NCBI GenBank assembly: GCA_003697065.1
Contig: RFFY01000113.1
Span: forward strand, 1 to 7,348
Length of the DNA: 7,348 nt
Direction of reading: 5' to 3'
From: Actinomyces sp.
GTDB taxonomy: Bacteria > Actinomycetota > Acidimicrobiia > Acidimicrobiales > Aldehydirespiratoraceae
Position numbers and translations under genes: made by a program. The notes beneath the pieces were generated by a model. It had not been told where the DNA came from. It was given only the letters and a program-made list of their open reading frames with translations, and ran no database searches. Below, one piece after another: positions 1 through 6,914 of the stretch (positions are counted from its first letter, which is position 1; every line of letters begins with the position of its first letter).

Positions 1-689
1 GCACCGCAGAACTGGACGGCCTTCCAGATCGAGCGGGGCCCGTAGGCCTCGCCGGCGTGGATGGTGAAGTGGAAGTTCTCCCGCTGGCAGTACTGGAAGG
101 CCAGCAGATGGTCGTCGGGCGGGTAGCCGTCCTCGGGGCCGGCGATGTCGAAGCCGACCACGCCCCGGTCCCGCCAACGCACCGCCGCCTGGGCCACGTC
201 GAAGGAGCGGTCGAGATGGCGCATGGCCGAACAGATCGCCCGGATCGTCAGGCCCGTCCCGGCGGCGCCGGCGGCGAAACCGTCGAGGACGGCCTCGATG
301 GCGTCGTCGAGGGTGAGCCCCCGCTGGGTGTGCAGCTCGGGGGCGAAGCGGACCTCGGCGTACACGACCCCGTCGGCGGCGAGGTCCTCGGCGCACTCCC
401 GGGCCACCCGACGGAGCGCCTCGGCGGTCTGCATGACCCCCACCGTGTGGGCGAAGGTCTCCAGGTACAAGGTGAGATCCTTGCGGTTGGCGCCCCTCTG
501 CATCCACACGGTGAGCTCGTCGGGATCGGTGGTCGGCAGCTCGTCGTAGCCGACCTCGTCGGCGAGCTCGATGATGGTGGCGGGACGGAGTCCGCCGTCG
601 AGGTGGTCGTGCAGGACGACCTTGGGGGCGCGACGGATGCGCTCGGGGGTGGGGGGACCGGCATCGATGCCGGCGACGGGGAGGGCCAT
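1..689 (-). CDS. add: adenosine deaminase, N-terminal 229 residues (3' end cut by window edge)
   Basis: A zinc-dependent cytoplasmic hydrolase that deaminates adenosine and deoxyadenosine to inosine and deoxyinosine in purine salvage. The first metal-binding motif is seen as LHDHLDG (H27 and H29). The family block VVGFDIAGPEDGYPP lies near 177-191, and the catalytic HAGE motif is at 211-214 (zinc ligand H211, catalytic E214). Known members have about 330-370 residues, so the later zinc ligands (a His and an Asp) must lie beyond the left edge. The ATG at 689 is the first start after an in-frame TAA at 699-701. It lies 20 bp after the dioxygenase stop and has only a weak ribosome site, so translation may be coupled to the upstream gene. 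Its place after a nucleoside importer fits purine nucleoside use. Adenine deaminase and AMP deaminase are less likely, because the block spacing is that of Add. The remaining uncertainty is whether the unseen C-terminus is intact. Confidence 0.95.
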   Translation of the reverse strand, partial: MALPVAGIDAGPPTPERIRRAPKVVLHDHLDGGLRPATIIELADEVGYDELPTTDPDELTVWMQRGANRKDLTLYLETFAHTVGVMQTAEALRRVARECAEDLAADGVVYAEVRFAPELHTQRGLTLDDAIEAVLDGFAAGAAGTGLTIRAICSAMRHLDRSFDVAQAAVRWRDRGVVGFDIAGPEDGYPPDDHLLAFQYCQRENFHFTIHAGEAYGPRSIWKAVQFCG

Positions 690-709
690 CGGCGCAGGTT
701 ACCGGAGGC

Positions 710-1576
710 TCACACGGTGGCCGGCGGCGAGGTGCGGAAGCCCCGCAGGGGCAGGTCGGGCCGGCGCTGGAGCCAGTTGTCGTCGGGGTAGTGGGCGGTG
801 CCCTCGATCACGTGGAGGGTGTAGGCGTGGCGCGAGCGCTCGGACCGGTTGGGCCCGCTCCAGTGGGGCAGGGTGCCGTGCAGGACGACCAGGGTCCCCT
901 TGGCCACCTCGAGGGGAACCAGCTCCTCGGTGGGGTAGGGGGTGGGGTCGAGCACCTCGGTGACGGTCCCGCGGCCCCGGCGTCGGAAGCGGGTCTTCAC
1001 CGGGATCCGGTGACCGCCGGGGATGGCCCACAGGCAGCCGTTGTCGACGGTGGCGTCCTCGAGGGCGAACCAGAAGCCCATCACGCTGGGGGGCTCGGTC
1101 CACAAGAAGGTGTGATCACAGTGACAGACGACCTCACCCCCGATACCGGGCTGCTTGAAGATGTACATCGACTGCAGGAGGCGGGGATCGACGAAACCGA
1201 GCTCGTCGGCGAGGGCGGCGAGTTCGGGAGTGCGCGAGAAGCGGTCGAAGACGGGATCGAGGTCGTGCATGGCGTGGCCCAGCTTGTTGACCGCCAGGGG
1301 GAGGGGACGCGTCAGGCGGCCCTGCTCGTCGACGGCGCCGTCCTCGAGGAACCAGCGGATCGTGTCGCCCGAGGTCAGGAACCACTCGTCCTGGGTGTGG
1401 GTCTGCTCGGTGGTCGAGAACACGGTGAGGGCCCCGTCCACGTCGGGATCGACCCCGGCGAGGAGGTTCTCGGTGTGGGCCCGCAGCTCGTCGCAGCGCT
1501 CGGCGGGCACGAAGTCGGCCAGGACGGCGAAGCCGTCCCGCTCGACGCGATCGCGGATGTCGGCGGGGATGTCCAC
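710..1576 (-). CDS. PHYHD1-like phytanoyl-CoA dioxygenase family protein (Fe(II)/2-oxoglutarate oxygenase)
   Basis: A 288-residue cupin-fold oxygenase expected to couple 2-oxoglutarate decarboxylation to oxidation of an unknown substrate. It closely follows the pattern I recall for human PHYHD1: the block QSMYIFKQP at 135-143, the iron ligands H152 and D154 in the context CHCDH, the block ALEDATVDNGCLWAIPGGH at 171-189, the distal iron ligand H238, and R247 nine residues later for 2-oxoglutarate. All catalytic positions are therefore present. The closeness to PHYHD1, which unlike PHYH is not a proven phytanoyl-CoA enzyme, means the substrate cannot be read from the family. The GTG start at 1576 is chosen because GGGAG lies 6 bases upstream and the protein opens with a normal N-terminal helix. 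The open frame runs on to 1765, but that part lies over the permease gene. It sits between nupC (41-bp gap) and add (20-bp gap), which suggests a nucleoside-related substrate, by inference only. Two cysteines (C151, C153) flank the first iron ligand, which is unusual. Confidence 0.88.
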   Translation of the reverse strand: MDIPADIRDRVERDGFAVLADFVPAERCDELRAHTENLLAGVDPDVDGALTVFSTTEQTHTQDEWFLTSGDTIRWFLEDGAVDEQGRLTRPLPLAVNKLGHAMHDLDPVFDRFSRTPELAALADELGFVDPRLLQSMYIFKQPGIGGEVVCHCDHTFLWTEPPSVMGFWFALEDATVDNGCLWAIPGGHRIPVKTRFRRRGRGTVTEVLDPTPYPTEELVPLEVAKGTLVVLHGTLPHWSGPNRSERSRHAYTLHVIEGTAHYPDDNWLQRRPDLPLRGFRTSPPATV

Positions 1577-1582
1577 GGTGTG

Positions 1583-1587
1583 CTCCC
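1583..1587 (-). promoter_or_regulatory. ribosome binding site of the dioxygenase gene
   Basis: GGGAG on the minus strand, 6 bases before the GTG at 1576. It decides the start against an in-frame extension of 63 codons (to 1765) that would overlap nupC. Confidence 0.7.
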
Positions 1588-1599
1588 GGTGGCTCGGCC

Positions 1600-1619
1600 G
1601 ACCGGGTGGCGGCCCGGTC
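1600..1619 (-). other. small inverted repeat at the end of nupC
   Basis: Arms GACCGGG (1600-1606) and CCCGGTC (1613-1619) form a 7-bp stem with a 6-base loop. The repeat overlaps the nupC stop codon (1618-1620), and the 8-bp palindrome TCGGCCGA (1594-1601) overlaps its left edge. There is no T-run after it on the minus strand. It may be a weak attenuator or a 3'-end stabiliser between importer and enzyme genes. In such GC-rich DNA a 7-bp stem can also arise by chance. Confidence 0.3.
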
Positions 1620-2910
1620 AGGTGTGTTCGCCCTTGCGGTAGATCATGCCGTCGGCGGCGGGCATCCGCAGCTTCTGGCCCCGGAAGATCAGCACCAGCA
1701 GCACGACGATGAAGGGGGTGATCGGGGGGAAGACCTGGGGCACCGAGTCGGTGGTGAGGTACCACACGGCGAAGACGATGGCGCCGATGCCCGACATGAC
1801 GGCGTCGGTGCGCCGCCCCCGGCGCCGGCTCACGACGAACAGGCCGGCGAGGGCCAGGGCCGCCAGCAGCAACAGGGCGTGCACCCCGTTGCCCGACAGG
1901 TCGCGCAGCTGCAGGCCCCGCACGAAACCGAACAGCAGGGACCCCAAAGCGGCGCTCACCGGGTGCCAGTTGCCGAAGATCAAGGTGGCGAGACCGATGA
2001 AGCCCCGACCCTGGGTCTGGCCCTGCTTGTAGATCGAGGTGAGCTCGATGACGATGTAGGCGCCGCCCAGCCCGGCGAGGGCGCCGCTGATCACCACCCC
2101 GTAGTACTTGTAGCGGTACACGTCGACCCCGAGGGTCTCGGCCGCCACCGGATGCTCACCGCAGGAGCGGAGGCGGAGCCCGAAACGGGTGCGCCACAGC
2201 AGCCAGGTCGACAGGGGCACCAGGGCGAAGGCCAGCAGGGTGAGCCAGGACACGTCGCCCACGAGCCCCCGGGCCATGCCGGCGAGATCCGACACGTAGA
2301 ACCAGTCGTGACGTTCGAACCACCCCAGCAGGTCGGGGGTTCGCCATCCGAACAGGTCCCCGCCGGCGAGGAAGGGGACGCTGAACGACGACACGCCGTC
2401 GACCCCGGGACTCTGGGTGATGGAACCACCCTCGCGGCCGGTGAAGACCTGGTCGGAGAGGTAGCGGGCCACCCCCGGCGCCAGCAGGTTGACGGCCACG
2501 CCCGAGATGATGTGGTCGACACCGAAGCTCACGGTGGCCACGGCGTGCAGCAGCCCACCGGCGGCACCCCCGGCGGCACCGATGGCCATGCCCGCCCAGG
2601 GGCCGTACTCGAGGGCGCCCCAGGCGCCGAACCAGGTGCCGAGGATCATCATCCCCTCGAGCCCGATGTTGACGACCCCCGCACGCTCCGAGAACACCCC
2701 GCCCAGGGCCGCCAGCATGATGGGCACCGCCCAGCGGAGCATGGCCCCCGAGCTCTGGGAGGTGGTCAACAGGTCGGTCTCGGGTTCGGCCAGGGCCTGG
2801 GTGACGGTGAGGACGGCCACCCCGATGGCGGCGTAGAGGGCCCAGCGGGCCCAGGTGGGCAGGGCGAGACGCGGGGCGCCGACCCGGGTCGGTTCGACGG
2901 TGGCGGTCAT
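1618..2910 (-). CDS. nupC: nucleoside ABC transporter permease 2 (NupC/NupQ type, BPD_transp_2)
   Basis: A 430-residue inner-membrane subunit that forms the nucleoside channel with NupB. The segment GGVFSERAGVVNIGLEGMM (70-88) is the family's hallmark of this second permease. The cytoplasmic coupling region GEHPVAAETLGVDVYRYKY (251-269) would contact the ATPase, and GRGFIGLATLIFGNWHP (301-317) is also conserved. Hydrophobic segments are visible near 22-40, 58-100, 104-147, 221-239, 270-290, 302-330, 343-360, 370-385 and 393-408. At 430 residues it is about 110 longer than the Bacillus and Lactococcus proteins. The excess lies in a Gly/Asp/Trp-rich region near 155-215 and a C-terminal extension with about two extra membrane segments. 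The ATG overlaps the nupB stop (ATGA, 2907-2910) and has GGAGG at 2918-2922, 7 bases upstream, so it is translationally coupled. The symbol follows the lactococcal BmpA-NupABC naming at family level only. The transported nucleoside cannot be told from the sequence. Confidence 0.92.
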   Translation of the reverse strand: MTATVEPTRVGAPRLALPTWARWALYAAIGVAVLTVTQALAEPETDLLTTSQSSGAMLRWAVPIMLAALGGVFSERAGVVNIGLEGMMILGTWFGAWGALEYGPWAGMAIGAAGGAAGGLLHAVATVSFGVDHIISGVAVNLLAPGVARYLSDQVFTGREGGSITQSPGVDGVSSFSVPFLAGGDLFGWRTPDLLGWFERHDWFYVSDLAGMARGLVGDVSWLTLLAFALVPLSTWLLWRTRFGLRLRSCGEHPVAAETLGVDVYRYKYYGVVISGALAGLGGAYIVIELTSIYKQGQTQGRGFIGLATLIFGNWHPVSAALGSLLFGFVRGLQLRDLSGNGVHALLLLAALALAGLFVVSRRRGRRTDAVMSGIGAIVFAVWYLTTDSVPQVFPPITPFIVVLLVLIFRGQKLRMPAADGMIYRKGEHT

Positions 2911-4043
2911 CGGGCGACCTCCGCGGTCGAGACGGTGTCGGCGCCGGCGCCGGCGTTGGCCAGGGCGGCGGCGGCGGCCCGGGCCTCGTCGCGCTGGCGG
3001 ACACGGCGGACGACCTCGTAGGCGACGACCGCCGACAGCAGGATCACGCCCTGCATGATGATCACGATCTCGCGGCTGGCGTCGCCCTTGACGTCGAGAA
3101 CCACGGCGCTGGCGTCGAGGAAGGCGAACAGGAGCGCACCGACGGCGATGCCGGCGGGGTGGTTGCGGCCCAGGAGGGCGACGCCGATGCCGGCGAAGCC
3201 CAGGCCCTGCACGAAGGCCTGGTCGTATTTGAACTTGTCGCTGAGGATGTCGGGCATGCCGACGAGGCCGGCGACGAGGCCCGACAGGACCATGGCCAAC
3301 ACGATGGTGCGCTTCTCGGGCACACCGCTGGCCCGGGCCGCGAACGGGTTCCAGCCCGTGGCCCGGAAGTCGAAGCCCACCCGGGTGCGGTTGATGAAGA
3401 GGTGGTAGGCGACACCGACGGCGACGGCGACGAGCAGCACCCCGGTCAGCTCACGGCCCTTGCCGATCTCGCGGGTGACGAGCTCGAGCCACGAGTTGAG
3501 GTCGGGCATGCGCCCCGATTCGGGGATCGTCTTCGTCGCCGTGTTCAAGGTGTCGTCCTTTTGCTGCCAGCGGGGCAGCAGGAAGGCGACGACGCCGGCC
3601 ACGGCGATGGTGTTCAACATGATGGTCGAGATGACCTCGTTGACCCCGCGGGTGACCTTGAGTACGCCGGGGATGGCGCCCCAGAGGGCGCCGACGGTCA
3701 TGGCGACCACGAGGATGACGGTGACGTGCAGGGGTGCCCACAGGGCGATGTGACCACCGACGTGGGCGGCGAAGAAGGCGGCGATGACGTATTGACCCTC
3801 GACCCCGATGTTGAACAGGTTCATCCGGAAGCCGATGGCGGCGGCCACGCCGGAGATGTACAGGGGGGTGGCCCGGTTCAGGGTGTCGACCAGGGTCTCG
3901 AGCCGGGTTCCGTACTCCCACATGTTGGCGTAGGCGTCGAGGGGGTTCGAGCCCGACACGACGAGCACGAGCGACGAGACGACCACGGCGAGGACGGTGG
4001 CGGCGACGGGGGCGGCGACGGTGAGGGCGACCCGGCGGATCAT
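2907..4043 (-). CDS. nupB: nucleoside ABC transporter permease 1 (NupB/NupP type, BPD_transp_2)
   Basis: A 378-residue inner-membrane permease, partner of NupC. The signature GFRMNLFNIGVEGQ is at 71-84. The coupling-helix region GWNPFAARASGVPEKR (230-245) would dock on the ATPase, and the conserved segment GIGVALLGRNHPAGI is at 285-299. Hydrophobic stretches lie near 8-30, 62-95, 104-128, 139-156, 200-216, 246-264, 280-312 and 326-343. The length fits the family (about 350-370). The tail after 350 is an Ala-rich cytoplasmic stretch. The ATG at 4043 overlaps the nupA stop (ATGA, 4040-4043), with GGAG 7 bases upstream. The same frame stays open to 4511, but that region lies over nupA in another frame and the transmembrane protein clearly begins at MIRRVAL. 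Known relatives (Bacillus NupP, Lactococcus NupB) move purine and pyrimidine nucleosides, while sugar transport (RbsC-like) is less likely because the binding protein is of BMP type. Confidence 0.93.
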   Translation of the reverse strand: MIRRVALTVAAPVAATVLAVVVSSLVLVVSGSNPLDAYANMWEYGTRLETLVDTLNRATPLYISGVAAAIGFRMNLFNIGVEGQYVIAAFFAAHVGGHIALWAPLHVTVILVVAMTVGALWGAIPGVLKVTRGVNEVISTIMLNTIAVAGVVAFLLPRWQQKDDTLNTATKTIPESGRMPDLNSWLELVTREIGKGRELTGVLLVAVAVGVAYHLFINRTRVGFDFRATGWNPFAARASGVPEKRTIVLAMVLSGLVAGLVGMPDILSDKFKYDQAFVQGLGFAGIGVALLGRNHPAGIAVGALLFAFLDASAVVLDVKGDASREIVIIMQGVILLSAVVAYEVVRRVRQRDEARAAAAALANAGAGADTVSTAEVAR

Positions 4044-5590
4044 CGTTCGTCTCCGGCGGCGACGGTGGCGCCCGTCATGTGGGCGCCCAGCTCCCGGGGG
4101 GTGACGGTGGCGGGGTCGAGGTGGGCGACGATGCGCCCGCCGCGCATGACCGCCAGGGTGTCGGACAGGCCGATCAGCTCGTCGAGGTCGGCGGAGATCA
4201 ACAGCACGGCGAGACCGGCGGCCCGTGCCCGGCGCAGGGACTCCCACACCGCTGCCTGGGCCCCGACGTCGATCCCCCGGGTGGGGTGCGAGGCGATGAG
4301 CACGACGGGGGTCGCGGTCATCTCGCGCCCGACGACGAGCTTTTGCTGGTTGCCGCCCGACAGGGCGTGGGCGGGGACCTCGATGTCGGGGGTCCGCACG
4401 TCGAAGGCGGCGCGGATCTCCTCGGTGCGGGCCCGGGCGCCGGCGCGGTCGAACCAGATCCCCCGGGCGAAGGGGGGCAGGGTCTGGTGCCCGAGGGCGG
4501 CGTTCTCCCACAGCGGGGCGGGCAGCAGGAGGCCCTCGCGGTGCCGGTCGGCGGGGATGTAGCCGAGACCGGCCTCACGCCGGTGACGCACCGAGGTGTG
4601 GGTGATGTCGACAAGCCCCTCGCCGGCGTCGAAACGGATCGTGCCGGCGGACAGGGCGCGGGTGCCCAGGAGGGCCTCGACGAGTTCGGCCTGTCCGTTG
4701 CCCTCCACGCCGGCGATGCCGAGCACCTCGCCGGCGTGGACGGTGAGTGAGACCTCGTCGACGACCGGACGCTCGTCGTGGAGCACCGTGGCCCCCTCGA
4801 CCACCAGCAGGGCCCGGTCGGTCACCGTCGACTCCCGCGTCTCGGGGGTGGGGAGCTCGGAGCCGACCATCAGCTCGGCCAGGTCGTGGGCGGTGACCTC
4901 GTCGGGCGAGACCGTCGCCACCGTGCGGCCCCGGCGGATCACGGTGATGGTGTCGGCGATGGCGAGCACCTCGTCGAGCTTGTGGTCGATGAACACGATG
5001 GTCTCGCCCCGGGCCTTGAGCTCGCGCAGGTTGCGGAAGAGCTCCTCGACCTCGTGGGGGACGAGCACGGCGGTGGGCTCGTCGAGGATGAGGATGCGCG
5101 CGCCCCGGAACAGCACCTTGATGATCTCGACCCGCTGGCGTTCGCCGACCTCGAGTTCCTCGACGAGCTCGTCGGGGTCGACGGTCAGCCCGTAGTCGGC
5201 GCTCACCTGCTCGAGATGGCGACGGGCCGCCGTCTCGTCGATGATCCCCAGGCGTCCCGCCGGTTCGGCCCCGAGCACCACGTTCTCGAGGACGGTGAGC
5301 TGGTCGGCCAGCATGAAGTGCTGGTGCACCATGCCGATCCCCCGGGCGATGGCGTCGGCGGGGGAGCGGAAGCGGACCTCCTCGCCGTCGACGCGCATGG
5401 TGCCCTCGTCGGGGGGTTGCATCCCGTAGAGGATCTTCATGAGGGTCGACTTGCCGGCCCCGTTCTCGCCGCACAGGGCGTGGATCTCGCCCCGGGCCAC
5501 GGTGAGGTCGATGTGGTCGTTGGCGACGACCCCGGGGAAGCGCTTGGTGATGCCCCGTAGCTCGATGGCGGGCGTGGTGCTGGCGGTCAC
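4040..5590 (-). CDS. nupA: nucleoside ABC transporter double ATPase (NupA/NupO type)
   Basis: A 516-residue protein with two fused nucleotide-binding domains that powers the NupB-NupC channel on the cytoplasmic side. Domain 1 (about 8-250) has Walker A GENGAGKST (41-49, K47), Q-loop Q90, a degenerate signature VGERQ (148-152), Walker B ILILDEP (166-172) and the switch His H203. Domain 2 (about 260-510) has a Walker A-like GVEGNGQ (294-300) lacking the lysine, a full signature LSGGNQQK (410-417) and Walker B-like VVLIASHPTRGID (429-441) with no catalytic Glu after the hydrophobic strand. This asymmetry is normal for the RbsA/NupO family, so one composite site is expected to hydrolyse ATP. Length matches the usual 500-520. 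The GTG at 5590 is chosen because GGAGG lies just upstream and the residues preceding domain 1 fit relatives. The frame stays open to 5695, but that stretch is intergenic and holds a perfect hairpin. It is separated from bmpA by 124 bp and coupled to nupB by ATGA. Confidence 0.94.
   Translation of the reverse strand: MTASTTPAIELRGITKRFPGVVANDHIDLTVARGEIHALCGENGAGKSTLMKILYGMQPPDEGTMRVDGEEVRFRSPADAIARGIGMVHQHFMLADQLTVLENVVLGAEPAGRLGIIDETAARRHLEQVSADYGLTVDPDELVEELEVGERQRVEIIKVLFRGARILILDEPTAVLVPHEVEELFRNLRELKARGETIVFIDHKLDEVLAIADTITVIRRGRTVATVSPDEVTAHDLAELMVGSELPTPETRESTVTDRALLVVEGATVLHDERPVVDEVSLTVHAGEVLGIAGVEGNGQAELVEALLGTRALSAGTIRFDAGEGLVDITHTSVRHRREAGLGYIPADRHREGLLLPAPLWENAALGHQTLPPFARGIWFDRAGARARTEEIRAAFDVRTPDIEVPAHALSGGNQQKLVVGREMTATPVVLIASHPTRGIDVGAQAAVWESLRRARAAGLAVLLISADLDELIGLSDTLAVMRGGRIVAHLDPATVTPRELGAHMTGATVAAGDER
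4051..4054 (-). promoter_or_regulatory. ribosome binding site of nupB
   Basis: GGAG on the minus strand, 7 bases before the ATG at 4043 and inside the last codons of nupA. With the ATGA stop-start overlap it fixes the nupB start against a much longer open frame reaching 4511. Confidence 0.7.
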
Positions 5591-5594
5591 GGAT

Positions 5595-5599
5595 CCTCC
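5595..5599 (-). promoter_or_regulatory. ribosome binding site of nupA
   Basis: GGAGG on the minus strand, 4 bases before the GTG at 5590. The spacing is short but the match is full, and it decides the start against an in-frame extension through the upstream hairpin. Confidence 0.65.
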
Positions 5600-5632
5600 G
5601 ACGGCCCGGTCCGCCGATCGGGGGGCGGACGC

Positions 5633-5666
5633 GGGACGGGACCGGACACTAGTCCGGTCCCGTCCC
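5633..5666 (-). terminator. strong intergenic hairpin between bmpA and nupA (partial terminator or mRNA stabiliser)
   Basis: Arms GGGACGGGACCGGAC (5633-5647) and GTCCGGTCCCGTCCC (5652-5666) are perfect reverse complements, giving a 15-bp stem (12 G-C pairs) with the 4-base loop ACTA. It lies about 48 bp after the bmpA stop and 33 bp before the nupA ribosome site. No T-run follows on either strand, so it is not a classical intrinsic terminator. High-GC actinobacteria often use such tailless hairpins. In binding-protein importer operons a hairpin in this place usually lets the binding protein be made in excess, by partial termination or by protecting the upstream mRNA. That role is inferred. 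A second weak repeat (GGGCCG 5679-5684 with CGGCCC 5699-5704) sits next to it. The rest of the 5591-5714 gap shows nothing else I can support. Confidence 0.6.
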
Positions 5667-5714
5667 CGTGTTCTCGGTGGGCCGGCGGAACGCACCGTCG
5701 GCCCGGTGGAACGG

Positions 5715-6869
5715 TCAGGGCGTGGTGGGCACCACGATGTCGCCGTTCACGATCTGCTGCTTGAAGTTCTCGAGCTGATCGGTGATGTCGTCGACGAAGC
5801 CACCCGAGGTGGAGTAGCCGACACCGTCGACGCTCAGGTCGAAGACCTGGAAGCCGGGCTCGAAACGACCCTCGACCTCGGCCTTGACGGTCTCGAAGAC
5901 GGCCACGTCGACCCGCTTCAGCATCGAGGTGAGGATGTAGTCACGCACGTCCTCGCCGGCGGTCTTGTACTGGTCGGAGTCGACGCCGATGGCCCACACC
6001 TTGGTGCCGTTGGCCTCGGAGTACTCCTTGGCGGCCTGGAAGAGGCCGGCGCCGGAGCCACCAGCGGCGTGGTACACGATGTCGGCGCCCTCGGCGTACA
6101 TCTGGGCGGCGATCTCCTTGGCCCGGTCGGGGGCGTTGAAGCCGTCGAAGTCGGGCGGCTCGGTGATGTACTGGGACACGACCTCGATGCTGGGGTCGAC
6201 GGCGGCCACGCCGGCGCGGTAGCCGGCCTCGAACTTCTGGATGAGCTCGATGTTGACGCCCCCGATGAAGCCGACCTTGCCGGTCTCGGACTTCAGGGCG
6301 GCGGCGGCCCCGACGAGGAACGATCCCTGCTCCTCGGCGAAGACGAGGCTGGCGACGTTGTCGGCTTCGACGGCGCCGTCGACGATGGCGAAGTGGGTGT
6401 CGGGGTTGTTGGCGGCCACCTCGGCCATGGAGTCGGCGAAGAGGAAGCCGACGCCGATGACGAGGTCGTTCTCGTCGGCCTGGGCCTGGAGCAGCTCGGC
6501 CCGGTTGGATCCGTCCTCGTTGGGCGAGGCCTCGGTGAACTCGATGCCGAGCTCCTCCTTGGCCCGCTCGATGCCGGCGGCGGCGGCGTCGTTGAAGGAC
6601 TGGTCGCCACGCCCGCCGATGTCGAACACGAGGCCGACCGTCACGTCGGTGCCGGCCATCTCCTCGCCGCCGGCCTCCTCGCCACCGGCCTCCTCACCCT
6701 GATCGGGCTCGGGCTGGTCGTCGGTGGCCTGCTGGTCACCGCCGCCCTCCTCGGCGGGCTGGCTGGATTCGTCGCCGGTCGTCGAGGTCGAGTCGTCGTC
6801 GCCGCAGGCGGCGGCCACGAGCGAGAACGACACGACGATGGCCAGCAACAGAAGAAGTCGCTTGCGCAT
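5715..6869 (-). CDS. bmpA: BMP family nucleoside-binding lipoprotein (BmpA/NupN/PnrA type)
   Basis: A 384-residue membrane-anchored substrate-binding protein that delivers nucleosides to the NupABC importer. MRKR plus a hydrophobic core (5-18) is followed by a lipobox ending AAAC, with C22 as the expected lipidated residue. The -3 position is Ala rather than Leu, which is tolerated. Residues 23-73 form an acidic Gly/Asp/Glu/Gln linker. The BMP domain (PF02608 type) starts near 75 and shows GLVFDIGGRGDQSFND (79-94, containing the family's xSFN), EEQGSFLVG (179-187), FIGGVNIELIQKFEAGYRAG (201-220), YHAAGGSGAG (266-275) and AIGVDSDQY (293-301). Known relatives (Treponema PnrA, Bacillus NupN, Lactococcus BmpA) bind purine or broad nucleosides, so a nucleoside ligand is expected but its base is not fixed by these motifs. 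The ATG at 6869 has GGAGG 5 bases upstream and gives a proper signal peptide, while the in-frame ATG at 6923 would put charged residues ahead of it. It is the first importer gene. Confidence 0.94.
   Translation of the reverse strand: MRKRLLLLLAIVVSFSLVAAACGDDDSTSTTGDESSQPAEEGGGDQQATDDQPEPDQGEEAGGEEAGGEEMAGTDVTVGLVFDIGGRGDQSFNDAAAAGIERAKEELGIEFTEASPNEDGSNRAELLQAQADENDLVIGVGFLFADSMAEVAANNPDTHFAIVDGAVEADNVASLVFAEEQGSFLVGAAAALKSETGKVGFIGGVNIELIQKFEAGYRAGVAAVDPSIEVVSQYITEPPDFDGFNAPDRAKEIAAQMYAEGADIVYHAAGGSGAGLFQAAKEYSEANGTKVWAIGVDSDQYKTAGEDVRDYILTSMLKRVDVAVFETVKAEVEGRFEPGFQVFDLSVDGVGYSTSGGFVDDITDQLENFKQQIVNGDIVVPTTP
6661..6698 (-). repeat. 15-bp tandem repeat in the BmpA linker
   Basis: Two full units and an 8-bp third of TCCTCGCCRCCGGCC (plus strand): 6661-6675, 6676-6690 and 6691-6698. 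The full units differ at one base. It encodes GEEAG, GEEAG, GEE (residues 58-70) in the acidic spacer after the lipid anchor. It stays in frame and is a likely site of length change by slippage. Confidence 0.75.
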
Positions 6870-6874
6870 GATGT

Positions 6875-6879
6875 CCTCC
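6875..6879 (-). promoter_or_regulatory. ribosome binding site of bmpA
   Basis: GGAGG on the minus strand, 5 bases before the ATG at 6869. It settles the start in favour of the lipoprotein signal peptide over an in-frame ATG 18 codons upstream at 6923. Confidence 0.8.
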
Positions 6880-6914
6880 GTACGTCGACACAGGGGATCG
6901 ACGTGATCGTTGCG

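Noticed and set aside
1577..1765. N-terminal extension of the dioxygenase to an upstream start at 1765
   Set aside because: It would overlap the 3' part of nupC by about 150 bp, has no family similarity, and is contradicted by GGGAG placed ahead of the GTG at 1576.
1606..3021. Long plus-strand open frame opposite nupC, rich in Gly, His, Glu and Gln
   Set aside because: It mirrors the permease gene on the other strand. Its composition reflects reversed GC-rich codons, and it has no domain pattern. Similar plus-strand frames at 3159-4562 and 5439-7115 are rejected for the same reason.
4294..4302. Degenerate Walker A without lysine in the second ATPase domain, as evidence of a decayed gene
   Set aside because: Loss of the lysine in domain 2 is normal in the RbsA/NupO family. 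The frame is intact and the other motifs are good. The motif itself is GVEGNGQ at residues 294-300, about 4691-4711 on the window.
4044..4511. N-terminal extension of nupB into nupA
   Set aside because: The added sequence is Arg/Pro-rich shadow coding of the ATPase. The permease begins at the ATGA overlap with its own ribosome site.
5591..5695. N-terminal extension of nupA to an ATG at 5695
   Set aside because: It would translate the perfect hairpin and adds 35 Arg/Ser-rich residues that relatives lack. GGAGG precedes the GTG at 5590.
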